From: Heliopora coerulea
Lineage: Eukaryota > Cnidaria > Anthozoa > Scleralcyonacea > Helioporidae
Length of the DNA: 64,000 bases
Assembly: GCA_030142905.1 (NCBI GenBank)
Contig: JASJOG010000172.1
Span: 587,001-651,000 of the forward strand
Direction: 5' to 3'
Shown: positions 24,621 through 35,276 of the stretch, in pieces
Layout of the letters: each line of letters opens with the position of its first letter
Numbering within the stretch: the stretch's first letter is position 1
Notes under the pieces: model-generated
Told to the model about the DNA's origin: nothing
The model's database searches: none
What the model saw: only the letters and a program-made list of their open reading frames with translations
Made by a program: the position numbers and the translations under genes

Positions 24621-24692
24621 TGGTGGCACAGTAAAACTGCACGGTTCTCTTCCCCTTGTAACTAGGGTTCGATTCCGGCTCCGTGCAGTTAC
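24621..24692 (+). repeat. Second type of tRNA-like repeat
   Basis: A box-like TGGCACAGT and a B box GGTTCGATTCC at suitable spacing, unrelated in sequence to the Thr-type copies. Probably a different tRNA-derived SINE head. Confidence 0.45.
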
Positions 24693-25491
24693 CTGACCAA
24701 GGTTCCTCTTAGTACTGCTCCCATCGGTTCATATCCATAATTGATTAATCGCTGTCAGCAATCGATTAATATCGATTAATCGTACTGAATAAATTAAATC
24801 ACGACCCGTCCACAGTGGTTTGTCTCTTCAACGAAAGGGGTGTGTTTTAATGTTTTTAAAGTTTCGAAATTTTCCAGTAGAAAAACTCAAGTAAAAAAAA
24901 CATAATATAATTATATAAACACAGAGAAATAGGCTAAATAAAGAAATATACACTTTGACTGTCTACATATTGTTTTTGCTTAAAAATAACAGTGTATCAA
25001 CAACGGCTGGTTTGAGTGCTGCACGCTTCTTCTTTGACCACAAATTGGCTGCAATGAGAGCGCGAGAATGCTATCTTTTCGCATTTTTTTTTTAATTTCA
25101 GAAAGAAAGTTCAGGTGAATATCATGCTGCGCGTGGTTGTTGTGGATGATCCGATTATTTTTATGAATAATCGATTGCCAAAAAATAATCGATTAATCGG
25201 AAGCAGCATTAGTTACCCTTGTTACTTGTGAGAAGAGTGTTATCCACTCTGACCCTTGAGTTACCGAGACTCAGGTAGCGAACTCACGAGCAAGTTATGA
25301 GCACTCACGGTATGAACACTTTCCCGGAGGTAGCTACCCCTTTGACTATTACAGTTGTTTGGCGATAGCCAGAGGAAAATAATAGAAGTCTTATCCCGCT
25401 GGGAAAGACTTTGTATGAAATACGAACTTGTACTTGGGCTCACCATCTGAAGGTAATGTTACACGCTGCGGTTTTTTCCTGCGACTTGTGT

Positions 25492-25525
25492 CCCCCCCCC
25501 CCCCCCCCAAAAAAAAAAAAAAAAA
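25492..25525 (+). repeat. C17-A17 homopolymer junction
   Basis: Seventeen C are followed directly by seventeen A. Such runs are hard to sequence, so the lengths are uncertain. Confidence 0.8.
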
Positions 25526-25754
25526 TTGTTGCAAGTTGCATGAAGGGTGTCATACAAGACGAACGTTATCCAACTTGTTGAAATGTGCTGCAAAAAGTAG
25601 AACCTGATTCTACTTTCCGTACGACTTGTGATTTTAAAAAATCAGTAACACGAGGGGTTGTTACACGCTATAAACTGCTATGCAACTTGTAACAATTTTT
25701 TGTCTCGACATAAGTTCCAAGAAAAATCATACCGTGCATTTAACATTAGTTTGA

Positions 25755-25826
25755 GTCTTCGTAGCTCTGTGGTTAAAGCGTCTCACCGGTCGTCAGAAGC
25801 TTACGGGTTTGATCCCCGCTGGGGCG
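25755..25826 (+). repeat. tRNA-like repeat copy 5
   Basis: Diverged Thr-type copy with the same anticodon-loop region (CCGGTCG) and a B box changed to GGTTTGATCC, one base shorter in the acceptor end. Confidence 0.5.
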
Positions 25827-25829
25827 TAT

Positions 25830-27717
25830 AAATCGTTTTCTGAGTGTTAGGGTTTGACAAACATCCACAGATCATCTAATACCTAGGGAAGTCGTTTTGG
25901 AGTTTTTGTCCATTGTATCTGTGAGTTTTGAATAAAAATTATTAGACGTTAGTTGTGCCTGCCATGCACCAGAGTAAACTTGGCCGCTGTTTCGTTGGTA
26001 ACTTTTGTCTCTTTTGGTACTGGTCTTCATGGAGGCCTAAATCCTGCTTTCTCCTCCTCTGTTTCTGTTTGGTTCCGTTCTCACCGTTTTTCAAATCGTC
26101 TTTTTCGCTGACAGTTGTTTTCCTGTTCTTTTTACATAGCGATAAGTGTTAAGCACTCGCCTTTTTTCTGTAAACGTTGTCTACCTCTGCTTTCCTCTGG
26201 TGACCGTTTGGTTTCACTGGCTGTTGATAGTTTAAATTTGAACGCTTGGGGTGCTCCTACCTAGCAGTCTAGCAACCAGTCCCAAGATTTGCACAAGGCA
26301 TTGCTGAGTGAACTGGAATTTGCGTATCTATATCTCTGTCTCTGTTTCTGTCTCTGTATCTGCCTCTGTATTTGTCTCTCCTCGTGGGTTTTGACGTGAT
26401 TTACCTCTCATGTACCACGTTCTCCTTGTCCTTATCACTATCACATTTCTAATTTTCCATACTTTTTTAATTGTTCTTATCACATTTAGAATTGTTCATA
26501 CTTTTTTCATTGCTCTTGTGCTTATTACAGTAAAAAAATTTCATACTTTCTATAAATGGTAAACCTGAAGTGTATGGTAATGTTGATATGTAATGGTGTT
26601 TATTCACATGACTTATCTCGAAGGACGTCGCACGACAGATAAATAGATAGAGATGACCCAAATAAAGATATGTGGTGGTTGCAACGGCGCTGCAGCTTGA
26701 ATTAGGTGAAACTCTGAAAAATTTTCGTTTGAATCAATAATAAAAATTCTTAAGTTTGCCTGCAGCTGCTTGTTTAATAAGGCTATCACACATGTTCCTT
26801 ACGTAAACATGCTACTAAGATTTTGCCCCCCTGGAATATATTGGAGTATATTATTGTAAATTTATCAGCCCTAATATCTGAATGATGACTAAAATCACCA
26901 AACGACTGACCTGAAAGAGATCAACCCAGGCTGTCTTAATTTAAGTTCTAAAACACTATTTGCAGGTATTAACAATGGTACTTTATTACTGTTGTTTTGC
27001 AGAGAGCCTTAATTAAAAATTATCGGACATCAAGAGCTTTATTTTACGAACACAATATTTCTCATCATCAATTTTACCATTACTAAACATACAGTGATCA
27101 ACTGAAATGCAGAAGGAAGTTTTACGTTCATCTGAACTCATCTTTAGAACTCTACTACAATGGTCAGAACGTCCAAAGGCAAAGCACTTACTGAAAAAAT
27201 AATTACATAAACCTGGTAGTCTAATATACCAGTTTTTGAGATTATAGTAGCTAACTTATTTAAAATGGGAAGATTTTTGGTTGTAACTTTTAAGAACATG
27301 TTTAATTTTCTGCCTATTTTTCCTCTTTCTCATTGCTCGTATAAATTTCTTAAAAGGGATCCTTGACTGTTCTGGGTTTCTAGTGCGCCTAATTAAAACA
27401 ACTTCCCTTTAACTCGACATATCTAAAATAAAATCTGAATCATATTTAATTTCACTTATGCCTGTGATATCACTTGATGCACATGCTTCGTGTCCCTTCC
27501 GATACAAAGTGATCGGTTACCACACATTCAAATACAGTGGTGCATCGTTCTCTTCCTAATAGGCTTATTTCGTTTCTTTTTTCCTTCATAAAGGTTCATT
27601 TTGTCTCCTCAAATAATGTTCAGTTTTTCTCCGAAGAGGCTTCTCAGTTTTCCCCCGTAGAGGCAGCTCAGTTTTCAGAAGTTAAAGATGAATACGTCTA
27701 AATCCCTCGCCAAATGC
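25830..27717. other. Spacer, no gene recognised
   Basis: Contains a short CTGTCTCTGT-type patch at 26,335-26,380. No domain-bearing ORF. Confidence 0.35.
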
Positions 27718-27965
27718 TTTCAACATTTCATTCAACATCCTTTAACATGGTTGCATGCAACATGTTGAACGCGTTTGGCCAACCATGTTGAATAAGAAAT
27801 TTGAACATGTTCAAATTTTTGTTCAACATGCATTCAATATATATACTGATCTTGACGACGATGAAATATGTTGAACGCGTTTGGCCATCCCTGACTTCAA
27901 CATCGTTCAACATCATTCGACATCGTTCAACAATGTTGAAAGGTGTTGAGCAAAATCTTGACAGC
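27718..27965. repeat. Palindromic repeat built from CAACATG / CATGTTGAA units
   Basis: Many copies of TTCAACAT and its reverse complement are arranged so that the strand folds repeatedly on itself. Phrases ATGTTGAACGCGTTTGGCCA (27,760 and 27,870) occur twice as direct repeats. Similar to a small non-autonomous DNA element; ends could not be defined. Confidence 0.6.
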
Positions 27966-29836
27966 CTTTGGCCAGGGCTTAACTGCAACTTGATTGATGC
28001 GTTTGAAACCTATCATTAAGTTCATGGGTAACACCCTGACAAAACCGCTGGAAATCACAATAGCAAATTGGTGGTAATTCATTGAAAAAATACAGAAAAA
28101 TACTCACCACATGTGGAGAAGATATGAGTTAGATGACACCACACGCCGAAGATATGAATTAGACGACTTCACAAAGGGAAAGGCCACGAACGAGTTCGGA
28201 AATAGTTGTTGTGCACCCCATCAAATATTCACTATTTAATTGGTTGACATTATATTTGCTATTAGATTGGTCGAAAATTCTGACTTACGCTTTTAGGACT
28301 TTCCGTAGAGTTGTCTACCAGCTAATACGCGCTGTAGACATAAAAATGGTACATTTAATTTCATGACGTTTAGGTCACGTGAGTCAAAGAAAGAGACAGT
28401 GAAGGATATGTTGATTTTCATGTTGTAGTACGGTTGTAGCAAGCATATTAATGAACTTAAGAAATGCCGTTTTCTGCGACGGCGACTGGATGTCATTTTT
28501 ACTTCCGGATGACGTTGTTGGTTTTCTTGATCCGCCCTATCACTAATCACATTCATTTAATCAAGAGTCGGTATATTTAAGCTTCAGTATAATATTTATA
28601 TTATTAAGAATTAATACATTTATTTATAAGATTACAAATTTATGAAGAATATGGAAATTTATTAAGTCCCAAAATTCTTTTTAGATCCGCGTATAACAAG
28701 ACCCCAGCCCAGTGACACAAAAAAAAAATTAACCTCTTGAAGGAGCTAAATAGAGGACTTACGGTAACTGTAAAAATACTACAAAACACTAACTTTTTGT
28801 TTCTACTAGGTATTTTAACCCCCAGTCGAAATGATATCATTCATACTTTTATTGCACTACAAAGACACGCATACATTTTTCTGTTTGTGAAAATGAAGCA
28901 TGATGAAAAGTTTGAAAGAACGAAAACTAGCAGTGGTAACTCGAGGCTCGGAGTGCTAGAGCTTCCTCAGCTATTTAGAATCCCCCCGACTTTCACACAA
29001 GCTTCTACGATGATCTGAGTACATAGAGAAAATGACTATTTCTTTCATTTGATTTTTTCTTTCAGACAACAATCAAAATTAGGTAATACCACTCGTTTAT
29101 TCAGGTCATCAAAATGCTAGATCTCCTTATGCACTTTCGACTATAACGAAATTATTTTCGCATGCATTGAGTGGTAAAAACTAGGTTTTCTACTGAGCAA
29201 AGCGTGGTTTTTCGAAATGTTATTTTATAAGGGCGAATATAGCTGTCACTTAGTAATTTAGTTGACATCAAAACTACCCATCGCACATCAGACATAACTA
29301 GTCAACTCTCCTTGTTTTAAAATCTTTAGGTAAGACATCAAAAGCTGGATGAGAAATCTTGTTAGACAAATTAGTACGTCGTAGTAAGTATTTCAGTAGC
29401 ATTGCTTTCCTGGAGAGTTTAATTTTCAAAGAGCTCATATCACACTTTTTGCATCGGCTTTATACTAAACTTCTAACTAGATGAGATGTTTTATTCACTC
29501 CATAATAACTTTGAGTTTGATTTCCCTGACTTTACTCTGACAATCAGCTGATATCGGTTTAGTTTTTCTACTACATTTGTGAAATATAGGAAACTAATTT
29601 TGAGGCCTATAAGAGTGTGTCCACCCAAGTGCTTTAGGCACAAGTTTGGGAATGGTGGAGGAGGGTAAAAATTCTAGATTTTGAAAATCCCTGAGATGTA
29701 CCTTAAAGTATTTTCAGGGAAATATTTGTTTATTTTCACACCTCGTAATCAAAAAAGGAAAAAAAACAGAACAAAATCTCTTCGTTTGTAATTATTGCAC
29801 ATCCTTGACAGTCGTCTGTCTTGTTTCTTTTTACAG
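27966..29836. other. Spacer, no gene recognised
   Basis: AT-rich, no domain-bearing ORF or clear repeat. Confidence 0.35.
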
Positions 29837-29886
29837 AATGATGCAATGGCTGGCCTACGATGAAGGAGTTGGCATACCATTCGAAG
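29837..29886 (+). CDS. Candidate 50-bp internal exon
   Basis: A strong pyrimidine tract and TTTTTACAG acceptor lie directly upstream and a GTATCA donor downstream. Between them one frame reads MMQWLAYDEGVGIPFE without stops. The short length makes this weak. Flanking exons were not recognised. Confidence 0.25.
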
Positions 29887-30946
29887 GTATCATCAATCGA
29901 TAATTTATTTTATATTCCATGTGGCTAGGTTTCTTCTGAGGCGAATATATTCAATAGCTTCTGTCAATGAACTGACTAAAAGTCTGGTTGCACTTTCTAT
30001 AAGTAAACAGGGAAAGCGGGGCCATAAACAACGCAGGAAAACAACGATATAACAATGAATTCGGATTCGCTTTTAATATTCCCCCCTAATATCCCACTGT
30101 AATATTCCCCGCGCCACTCCTTATCTTCCTTCCAATTTAAAACAAAAATAAGGAACACCAAGTACATTTCAACAATGCACATTTTAACAAGACTTATAAA
30201 CACATGTAAAGTAACTCACATTTTAAATACAACTAAGCAGTTGTTTGTATTGAAAGTACACGATTTGGGAAACGCTATCGTCTACCTCAAATTCCTTTGT
30301 TGCCAGCCATTCATGAACCTATTCTTGCTTTTTTATAAAACTTCTGGAACAGACTCTTTATCTTCCCAACTAACCCTTTCGCAGGTATGAAGAAAACGTA
30401 TATACTTATGACCTATTCAGTTGGATTCGATTCGCCAGAAATTTTGTGTTCAAAAAATCTCGTCCGACTCACCACTCATGTTTACCAAGTTCCAGCATAT
30501 TAAACCAACCAAACTAATCACTTTGTAATTTAAATATACCTCTTCAAAATTCCACTACTGATGTTCGTACTTCTATTGCATTATTTCAACGCTTTAGATA
30601 CGTATTCCGAAAGATCCTCAGAACAATAGCATCTCTTTGTACTTGTCTCTCGAATCAATCTCGTCCATGTGGAATATAAATAAATTATTTTGAGGCCACT
30701 CGGGGATATGAGGCTCATGCACCTAGGGCTACGCCCTTTCTGAATAAATCACATATCTCTTCGTTGCCTCAAAATAACCTATACCTATTTTTCCATTAGC
30801 TTGCTTATATGGGAAATGGAAAAGGCAATTTTTTCGAAGATAGGAATATGGTGACTGGGGGTGGGGGCAAATCCGATGATTGGGGGGGCATTTGCCCCTC
30901 AGATATACTGTTAAAATGGGCTAGAACGAGGGATTACCACCTTTGA
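29887..30946. other. Spacer, no gene recognised
   Basis: No supportable coding region or repeat. 30,690-30,780 contains TCGGGGATATGAGG and AGGGCTACGCCC, short GC-rich phrases without evident structure. Confidence 0.3.
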
Positions 30947-31417
30947 AACAACCTCCTAGCAAATGGCGTAGATCATTGGATAATATACCACCAGGCCATG
31001 GATTGTGTTGCGTGGATTCTTAGCGAGATCAACGGAAATATCGACCCATCTGATCCGGAAGAGTTTTGATATGAGCCTGCACGGGTACACTGATGAAACA
31101 AAAATCGTGAACGACACAAGCACAAACATTTTTTTGAACCTCCAAGTTGAAAGAAAAATACAACCAATAACGATGATGTCAAGGCTGACGGAACATTGCA
31201 ACCAATCGAAGCGAATGACTCTCCAAAGTCTCAACGAGGTGCCAGTTCGAACGGTGTTCTACCAATTGCCAACCTCAACAGCAGTCTCCCGGCTGAGGCA
31301 ACAGTTAAGGATACGGAATCGGACGTTAGTCTACAAGAGCATACAAAGAGAGACTTGGGGCCGTTTTCCACTAGAAGAATATCTTCGCGCGAAGCGACTT
31401 TTTCTTTTGTCTCGTGA
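30947..31417 (+). pseudogene. Decayed coding segment with four TGA stops
   Basis: A single frame of 156 codons is protein-like in composition (NGVDHWIIYHQAMDCVAWIL, then NGNIDPSDPEEF, then a basic NKNRERHKHKH segment) and is interrupted only by TGA at 31,067, 31,091, 31,094 and 31,148. All four fit CGA-to-TGA change at a CpG. I do not recognise the protein. The last 70 bp overlap a repeat that also appears inverted on the far side of the Polinton. Confidence 0.4.
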
Positions 31418-31462
31418 ACTTTCGGCTGGAACTAATGATGGATCTATTCAATTTTAACAATG

Positions 31463-31468
31463 AAAAGT
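31463..31468 (+). repeat. Target site duplication AAAAGT (left)
   Basis: Identical to 48,475-48,480. Six bases is the known Polinton target duplication length. Confidence 0.95.
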
Positions 31469-31548
31469 AGTAGTCTGTAATGTCCGGATTCTAGCACATT
31501 TTATGAATTTTAATGAGCTTTCAAAAATTGTATCAACTTCCGGTAATT

Positions 31549-31566
31549 GGTGATGACGTCATCACC
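31549..31566. promoter_or_regulatory. 18-bp palindrome with CRE core in left TIR
   Basis: GGTGATGACGTCATCACC is a perfect palindrome centred on TGACGTCA, the binding site of CREB/ATF bZIP factors. Present in both arms (48,377-48,394). A role in host-driven transcription or in end recognition is inference. Confidence 0.5.
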
Positions 31567-31639
31567 TGTCAATCATTCTAAAATTTTTGTGTGACCACAC
31601 CCACTTCCCAAATCTGGTTCAAACCGGATTTTGGAAATC

Positions 31640-31780
31640 AGTAAATTTTCTCACATTCTCAAAATTGATCAATTTTCTCACATTCTCAAAATTGATAAAT
31701 TTTCTCGCATTCTCAAAATCAGTCAATTTTCTCACATTCTCGAAATTGATCAATTTTCTCACATTCTCAAAATCCATGTG
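31640..31780 (+). repeat. 27-bp tandem units in left TIR
   Basis: About five units of the pattern ATTTTCTCACATTCTCAAAA plus seven bases. As 27 is a multiple of three, the array stays open and would encode repeated nine-residue units, but there is no evidence of translation. Confidence 0.85.
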
Positions 31781-31784
31781 AAAA

Positions 31785-32353
31785 CTAGATTTTTGAAACA
31801 GAATATTTTGAGTTGCAATTTTCACATTTTAAAAATGTTAATTATTTTTCATGCATTATAATTGTATTACTAGATTTACATTGTTTGCAAAAAACATATT
31901 GTCTTATATATTTTCTTATAATTTTTTCAAAATGTTTTTGATAATATTTTCCTCTAATTATTAAACATTGATCATTATTAAATGAACCAGTCGTTGATAA
32001 TTCAGATAAAATAAAATCTTTAAAATGTTTATAAGGTCTATTTAATTTATTACAAATTTCTAAAAAATTAATAAACCCAATATAACACCACCAATAATTT
32101 TAAAAATTATTGGTGGTGTTATAACTAATTTTCTACACCATTCTAGTTTTAATTCACAAGTGTCTCTATTTTGGTAAAATTTTTTTAATAATTCATCATA
32201 TTCAACATCACAACCATCAAGAGTTTTACCAAACTTGTCATTCTGGTTATTTATGGTTTTTGTTTTTGGTTTTTTCTTTTTAGTTGATAAATTTAAACTT
32301 TCAAATTCACAACTAATGTCATTCATTTTATTCATTTTGTTTATTTCATTCAT
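31785..32353 (-). pseudogene. eIF2-beta-like translation initiation factor homologue
   Basis: The first frame (32,353 down to about 32,085) starts at ATG and holds a Lys-rich TKKKKPKTKT stretch, VEYDELLKKFY and KLVITPPIIFK, which fit the K-box and pre-core region of eIF2-beta. After a one-base frame change the next frame carries FINFLEICNKL, FILSELSTTGS, LIIRGKYYQKHFEKIIRKYI and YVFCKQCKSSNT, the core and first CxxC of the zinc ribbon. Beyond an in-frame TAA at 31,842-31,844 the same frame gives FLKCENC, the second CxxC, and stops at TAG 31,785-31,787, next to the TIR. eIF2-beta is part of the ternary complex that delivers initiator tRNA. It could be a captured host gene altering translation; whether any product is made is unknown. 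Confidence 0.8.
32081..32123. repeat. 20-bp perfect stem, 3-nt loop
   Basis: TATAACACCACCAATAATTT is repeated in inverse orientation around a TAA spacer, inside the eIF2-beta-like gene beside its frameshift. Confidence 0.9.
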
Positions 32354-32385
32354 GTTATTTATTTTTTAAAAATAATAAATAAAAA

Positions 32386-32771
32386 ATAGGAAATTGTGCT
32401 TCAAAAACAAAATCTAAAAATACTTCACATATTGAAAAATCTGAAAAGGAAAAAAATCATTCACAAAGTTAGATTTAAATCTTCATGGTTATCCACCAAT
32501 AAATTTTAGAAAAACTCGAAAAAGTGGTTTTAGAATTGGTGCTCATGTTGATATTGGGGTTAAAGATTTTGAAGCTGGAGTGACTTTTGGAAAAAATTAT
32601 ATACAGGAAGTTAATTTTTCAGAAAATAATAACCATTTAAAGTTATTAAAATCTTTAGAAAATGAAGATAGAAGTTCAAATACAGAAAAAGATAAAATAA
32701 TTGCTTCATTAATTGATTTAAATAAAAAAGATCAGAATGCAAAACAACAAAAAGATAGAGAATCGGATTAA
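32386..32771 (+). pseudogene. Broken gene for a possibly myristoylated small protein
   Basis: A frame beginning ATA (where ATG would be expected) reads GNCASKTKSKNTSHIEKSEK; with a Met in front this would fit an N-myristoylation signal. It fails at an A7 run near 32,450. The next frame continues with LNLHGYPPINFRKTRKSGF and GAHVDIGVKDFEAGVTFGK and a charged C-terminus to TAA at 32,771. I do not recognise a family. An ATAAATAAAA stretch precedes it, similar to the start motif of its neighbours. Joining the pieces is my inference. Confidence 0.45.
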
Positions 32772-32805
32772 AAAATAATTTTATAATTCAATATATATTA
32801 TAAAA

Positions 32806-33384
32806 TTAGTTTGTTGATGAACCACCAGGTTCACAGTCATGGGAATTATGTGAATTCTGTGATTTTGGATTTTCAACACGTTTTTTAATAACATGTTTTC
32901 CAACTGTAATTCCCCCAGATAATATTCCAAGATATGGTAGATATGGGGATAGTTTTTCAACCACAGATTTTACATCTCTTTATTATAATTTATCTTTTAC
33001 CAACTCTTTTTCCAATTCTTCACTGCTTTCAATTGCTTCTAATCCTCCTAATAAATCTGCAAATTTACTAATTAATAAATCTGTTAAAAATGCATTTGCT
33101 TTTTCCGCTTGTTTTACTTCATATTCAGCATAAATTTTTAATATAATTTTATCACTTGCTTTTTTCAAATTTTGCACTGATTGACTAATTTCACCATCTT
33201 CAGACAATCTTATCAATTCTTCACGTTTTTTCATTACTTCTTTTTTAACATCTTGCGTTTTACTTTCTTGATCATCCGACTGATCACGTTGATTACTTAC
33301 ACCTTCGGTGCTGAGACCTCTGGTCGATGCGGATGTATTTGATTCCATTTGCGGGACTTCTATATGATCACTTGTTTCACTCAT
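32806..33384 (-). CDS. Small Polinton protein with possible read-through tail
   Basis: The 133-codon ORF (33,384-32,983) has a Ser/Gln/Asp-rich first half and a helical, Lys/Glu-rich second half and starts at an ATAAAATAAATG motif. After two tandem TAA codons the same frame stays open for 57 codons to 32,806 and contains a hydrophobic segment (LSPYLPYLGILSGG). Either two base changes split a membrane protein, or the tail is unrelated. It overlaps the ATPase gene by 8 bp. No recognised family. Confidence 0.55.
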
Positions 33385-33991
33385 TTATTTTATAACTAAA
33401 TGGAAAAATTAAATTTATTTCCAAACATGAATATTTTTTTGTTTTCAAAGTTTCTAAAATTTTTTCCAATTCTTTGCGGTCTTCCAAACCTAAATATTCT
33501 TGAACTATTGTTGTCATATCTTTTTTATTTGGATTATAAAATGTGATTAATTTTGAAATATTTTCTCTAAATGGTTTTGCAATACTTGTAAATTGTTGTG
33601 TAATTACAACAACGGAAAGATTATAGTGTCTAGCGCTAAATCCTAATTTAACCAATTCACTTGTTCTATTTTTAACATTTTTTCCACTTGCACAATCATC
33701 AAGAATAATTAAGCTTTTACTTCCTTTTGAAAAATTTACTATAAATTTTAACCAATCCTCAACGTTGTCTAGGTCACAAGGAATAACAATAAAATCTTCG
33801 TCTTTATCATATTTCCAATTTTCATAAGTTTTATTCCATTCAAATGTTGGACAAATTAGAAAAATATAATCAAAATAATTTTTATATTTTGATTCTATAA
33901 AATCCAAAAGATATTTTGTTTTTCCACAAGCAGTCATTCCAACAATTATCATATTAAATGGTTTAATTTCATCGTTCACGTTCATGTTCAT
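33377..33991 (-). CDS. FtsK/HerA-type genome packaging ATPase
   Basis: 204 residues. Walker A is GMTACGKTK (18-26), Walker B SLIILDD (93-99), and the Q-rich sensor block VVVITQQ lies at 127-133. This order and length match the A32-like packaging ATPases found in Polintons, virophages and large DNA viruses, which pump DNA into capsids. It lies just downstream of the capsid gene, as usual in these elements. The frame is intact. Confidence 0.85.
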   Translation of the reverse strand: MNMNVNDEIKPFNMIIVGMTACGKTKYLLDFIESKYKNYFDYIFLICPTFEWNKTYENWKYDKDEDFIVIPCDLDNVEDWLKFIVNFSKGSKSLIILDDCASGKNVKNRTSELVKLGFSARHYNLSVVVITQQFTSIAKPFRENISKLITFYNPNKKDMTTIVQEYLGLEDRKELEKILETLKTKKYSCLEINLIFPFSYKINE

Positions 33992-34007
33992 TTTTTATTT
34001 TTGTTTT

Positions 34008-35245
34008 TTAAAATTGAATTGAAGACAAATCTTTATTTACAATATTTAGCAGTCCATCACTTATTACAAATATATAACACATTACATTTGCAGGAATAGC
34101 AGTTTTTTAATTTCTAGCAATAATCCAGACTGTGTGTTTACTAATTTTTTACCAGTTCCATAAACAAAGTTGTCATCTAATGTTCTTAAATCCACACATA
34201 ATGCAAATGAATCTTTGTAGAATTTTTCAATATCCATAACTGCATCACAGTCAAAATATCCGCAGCGAAATATTCTAAATGCTTCTTCAAAAAATCTTCT
34301 TTTAGGAAAACCTTGGGAATATATGCTATTTGGAACCCCTTCAACACTAATTTTGACATCTTTTATATTTGGATAAACAAATTGCTCACTATCTGTTACA
34401 GTTTTATTTCTAAATAACAGTACAACTACTTTCATACTTTTATGTGGAATATTTATAGTTTCATTATGTAAAGTTGCGTTTTTATCCCATTCTACTGTTT
34501 TCATCAAAGTTATATAATTATATGATAGTGATCTTCCAGTAGTGTAATTTGTTAAAACATCAACTGCTAAATCTTGATTTTCAATCGTTTCATATTCCAA
34601 TTCTAAATTTTCCAAAGTATATCTACCAACACTTTCACCACTTTGCACTATCATAATTTCACTTGCTTTTGGGAAAGTTAAAACATATTGAAAATTGTTA
34701 ATCATTCCATGAGGAGCATATAATCCATGATCTGATAGTATTTTTTCCAATATTAAGCACTGTTTTGTACCATAAATATCAAACATTAGTTTATCAGAAA
34801 CTTTTTCAGAATTACCACTTGTTGCTCCAGAGTCATCTTTTGAAATTAATTTTCCAAGATTTTCTCGAGCGATTCCATATTCAACCATATCTGCTCTTTC
34901 GGATTTAGTTTTCCAGAGATCTTTGTAAATTTCCAAAATAGATTCTCCACTATTATCATAAACAATTTCTCCAGCAAATTTAACAACCAATCTTTTCTTT
35001 AACAATTTTGATAAGTTATTTAAAAACCAAGACTTGGTGTTTGCATTTTTAAAATTAAATAACAATTTTAATGAATCAGGAACAAGACACAAATTAGGAT
35101 TTAATTTTGGAATATCTATATAAAGGTCTTCTTCTGGGTTTACTGAATTTGGATTTAAAGTTACAACATGTCTTGTTCTGATTCCTTTAATATCGCTCAT
35201 TTTTGATCTTTTATATCCTGGATATAATTTGTCTATTCTATTCAT
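34008..35245 (-). pseudogene. Probable major capsid protein, one frameshift near C-terminus
   Basis: The main frame gives 387 residues starting MNRIDKLYPGYKRS, with a beta-rich body and conserved-looking blocks SWFLNNLSKLLKKRLVVKF, IYGTKQCLILEKIL and PKASEIMIVQSGESVG. At a T6 run on the plus strand (34,103-34,108) the frame is lost. One base away the reading continues with CYIFVISDGL to a TAA at 34,008, clearly the true C-terminus. Position beside the ATPase, size and abundance of beta strands suggest the major capsid protein. A double jelly roll is not provable by eye. Confidence 0.5.
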
Positions 35246-35276
35246 TTATTATTATACAAAAAAAAATTTTTTTTTT

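Larger units (their letters stand above)
31469..31784 (+). repeat. Polinton left terminal inverted repeat
   Basis: 316 bp, mirrored at 48,159-48,474. I see a single difference between arms (GATCAA against GATTAA). It holds an 18-bp perfect palindrome with a TGACGTCA core (31,549-31,566) and an array of 27-bp units (about 31,640-31,780). Confidence 0.95.

Noticed and set aside
24740..25205. Repeated ATCGATTAATCG phrases suggesting a small DNA transposon
   Set aside because: The phrases are short and A/T-dominated; I could not define matching ends or a target duplication.
31587..31781. 64-codon ORF in the TIR, repeated at 48,162-48,356
   Set aside because: Open only because the tandem unit is 27 bp long; no conserved start motif and not separable from the repeat.
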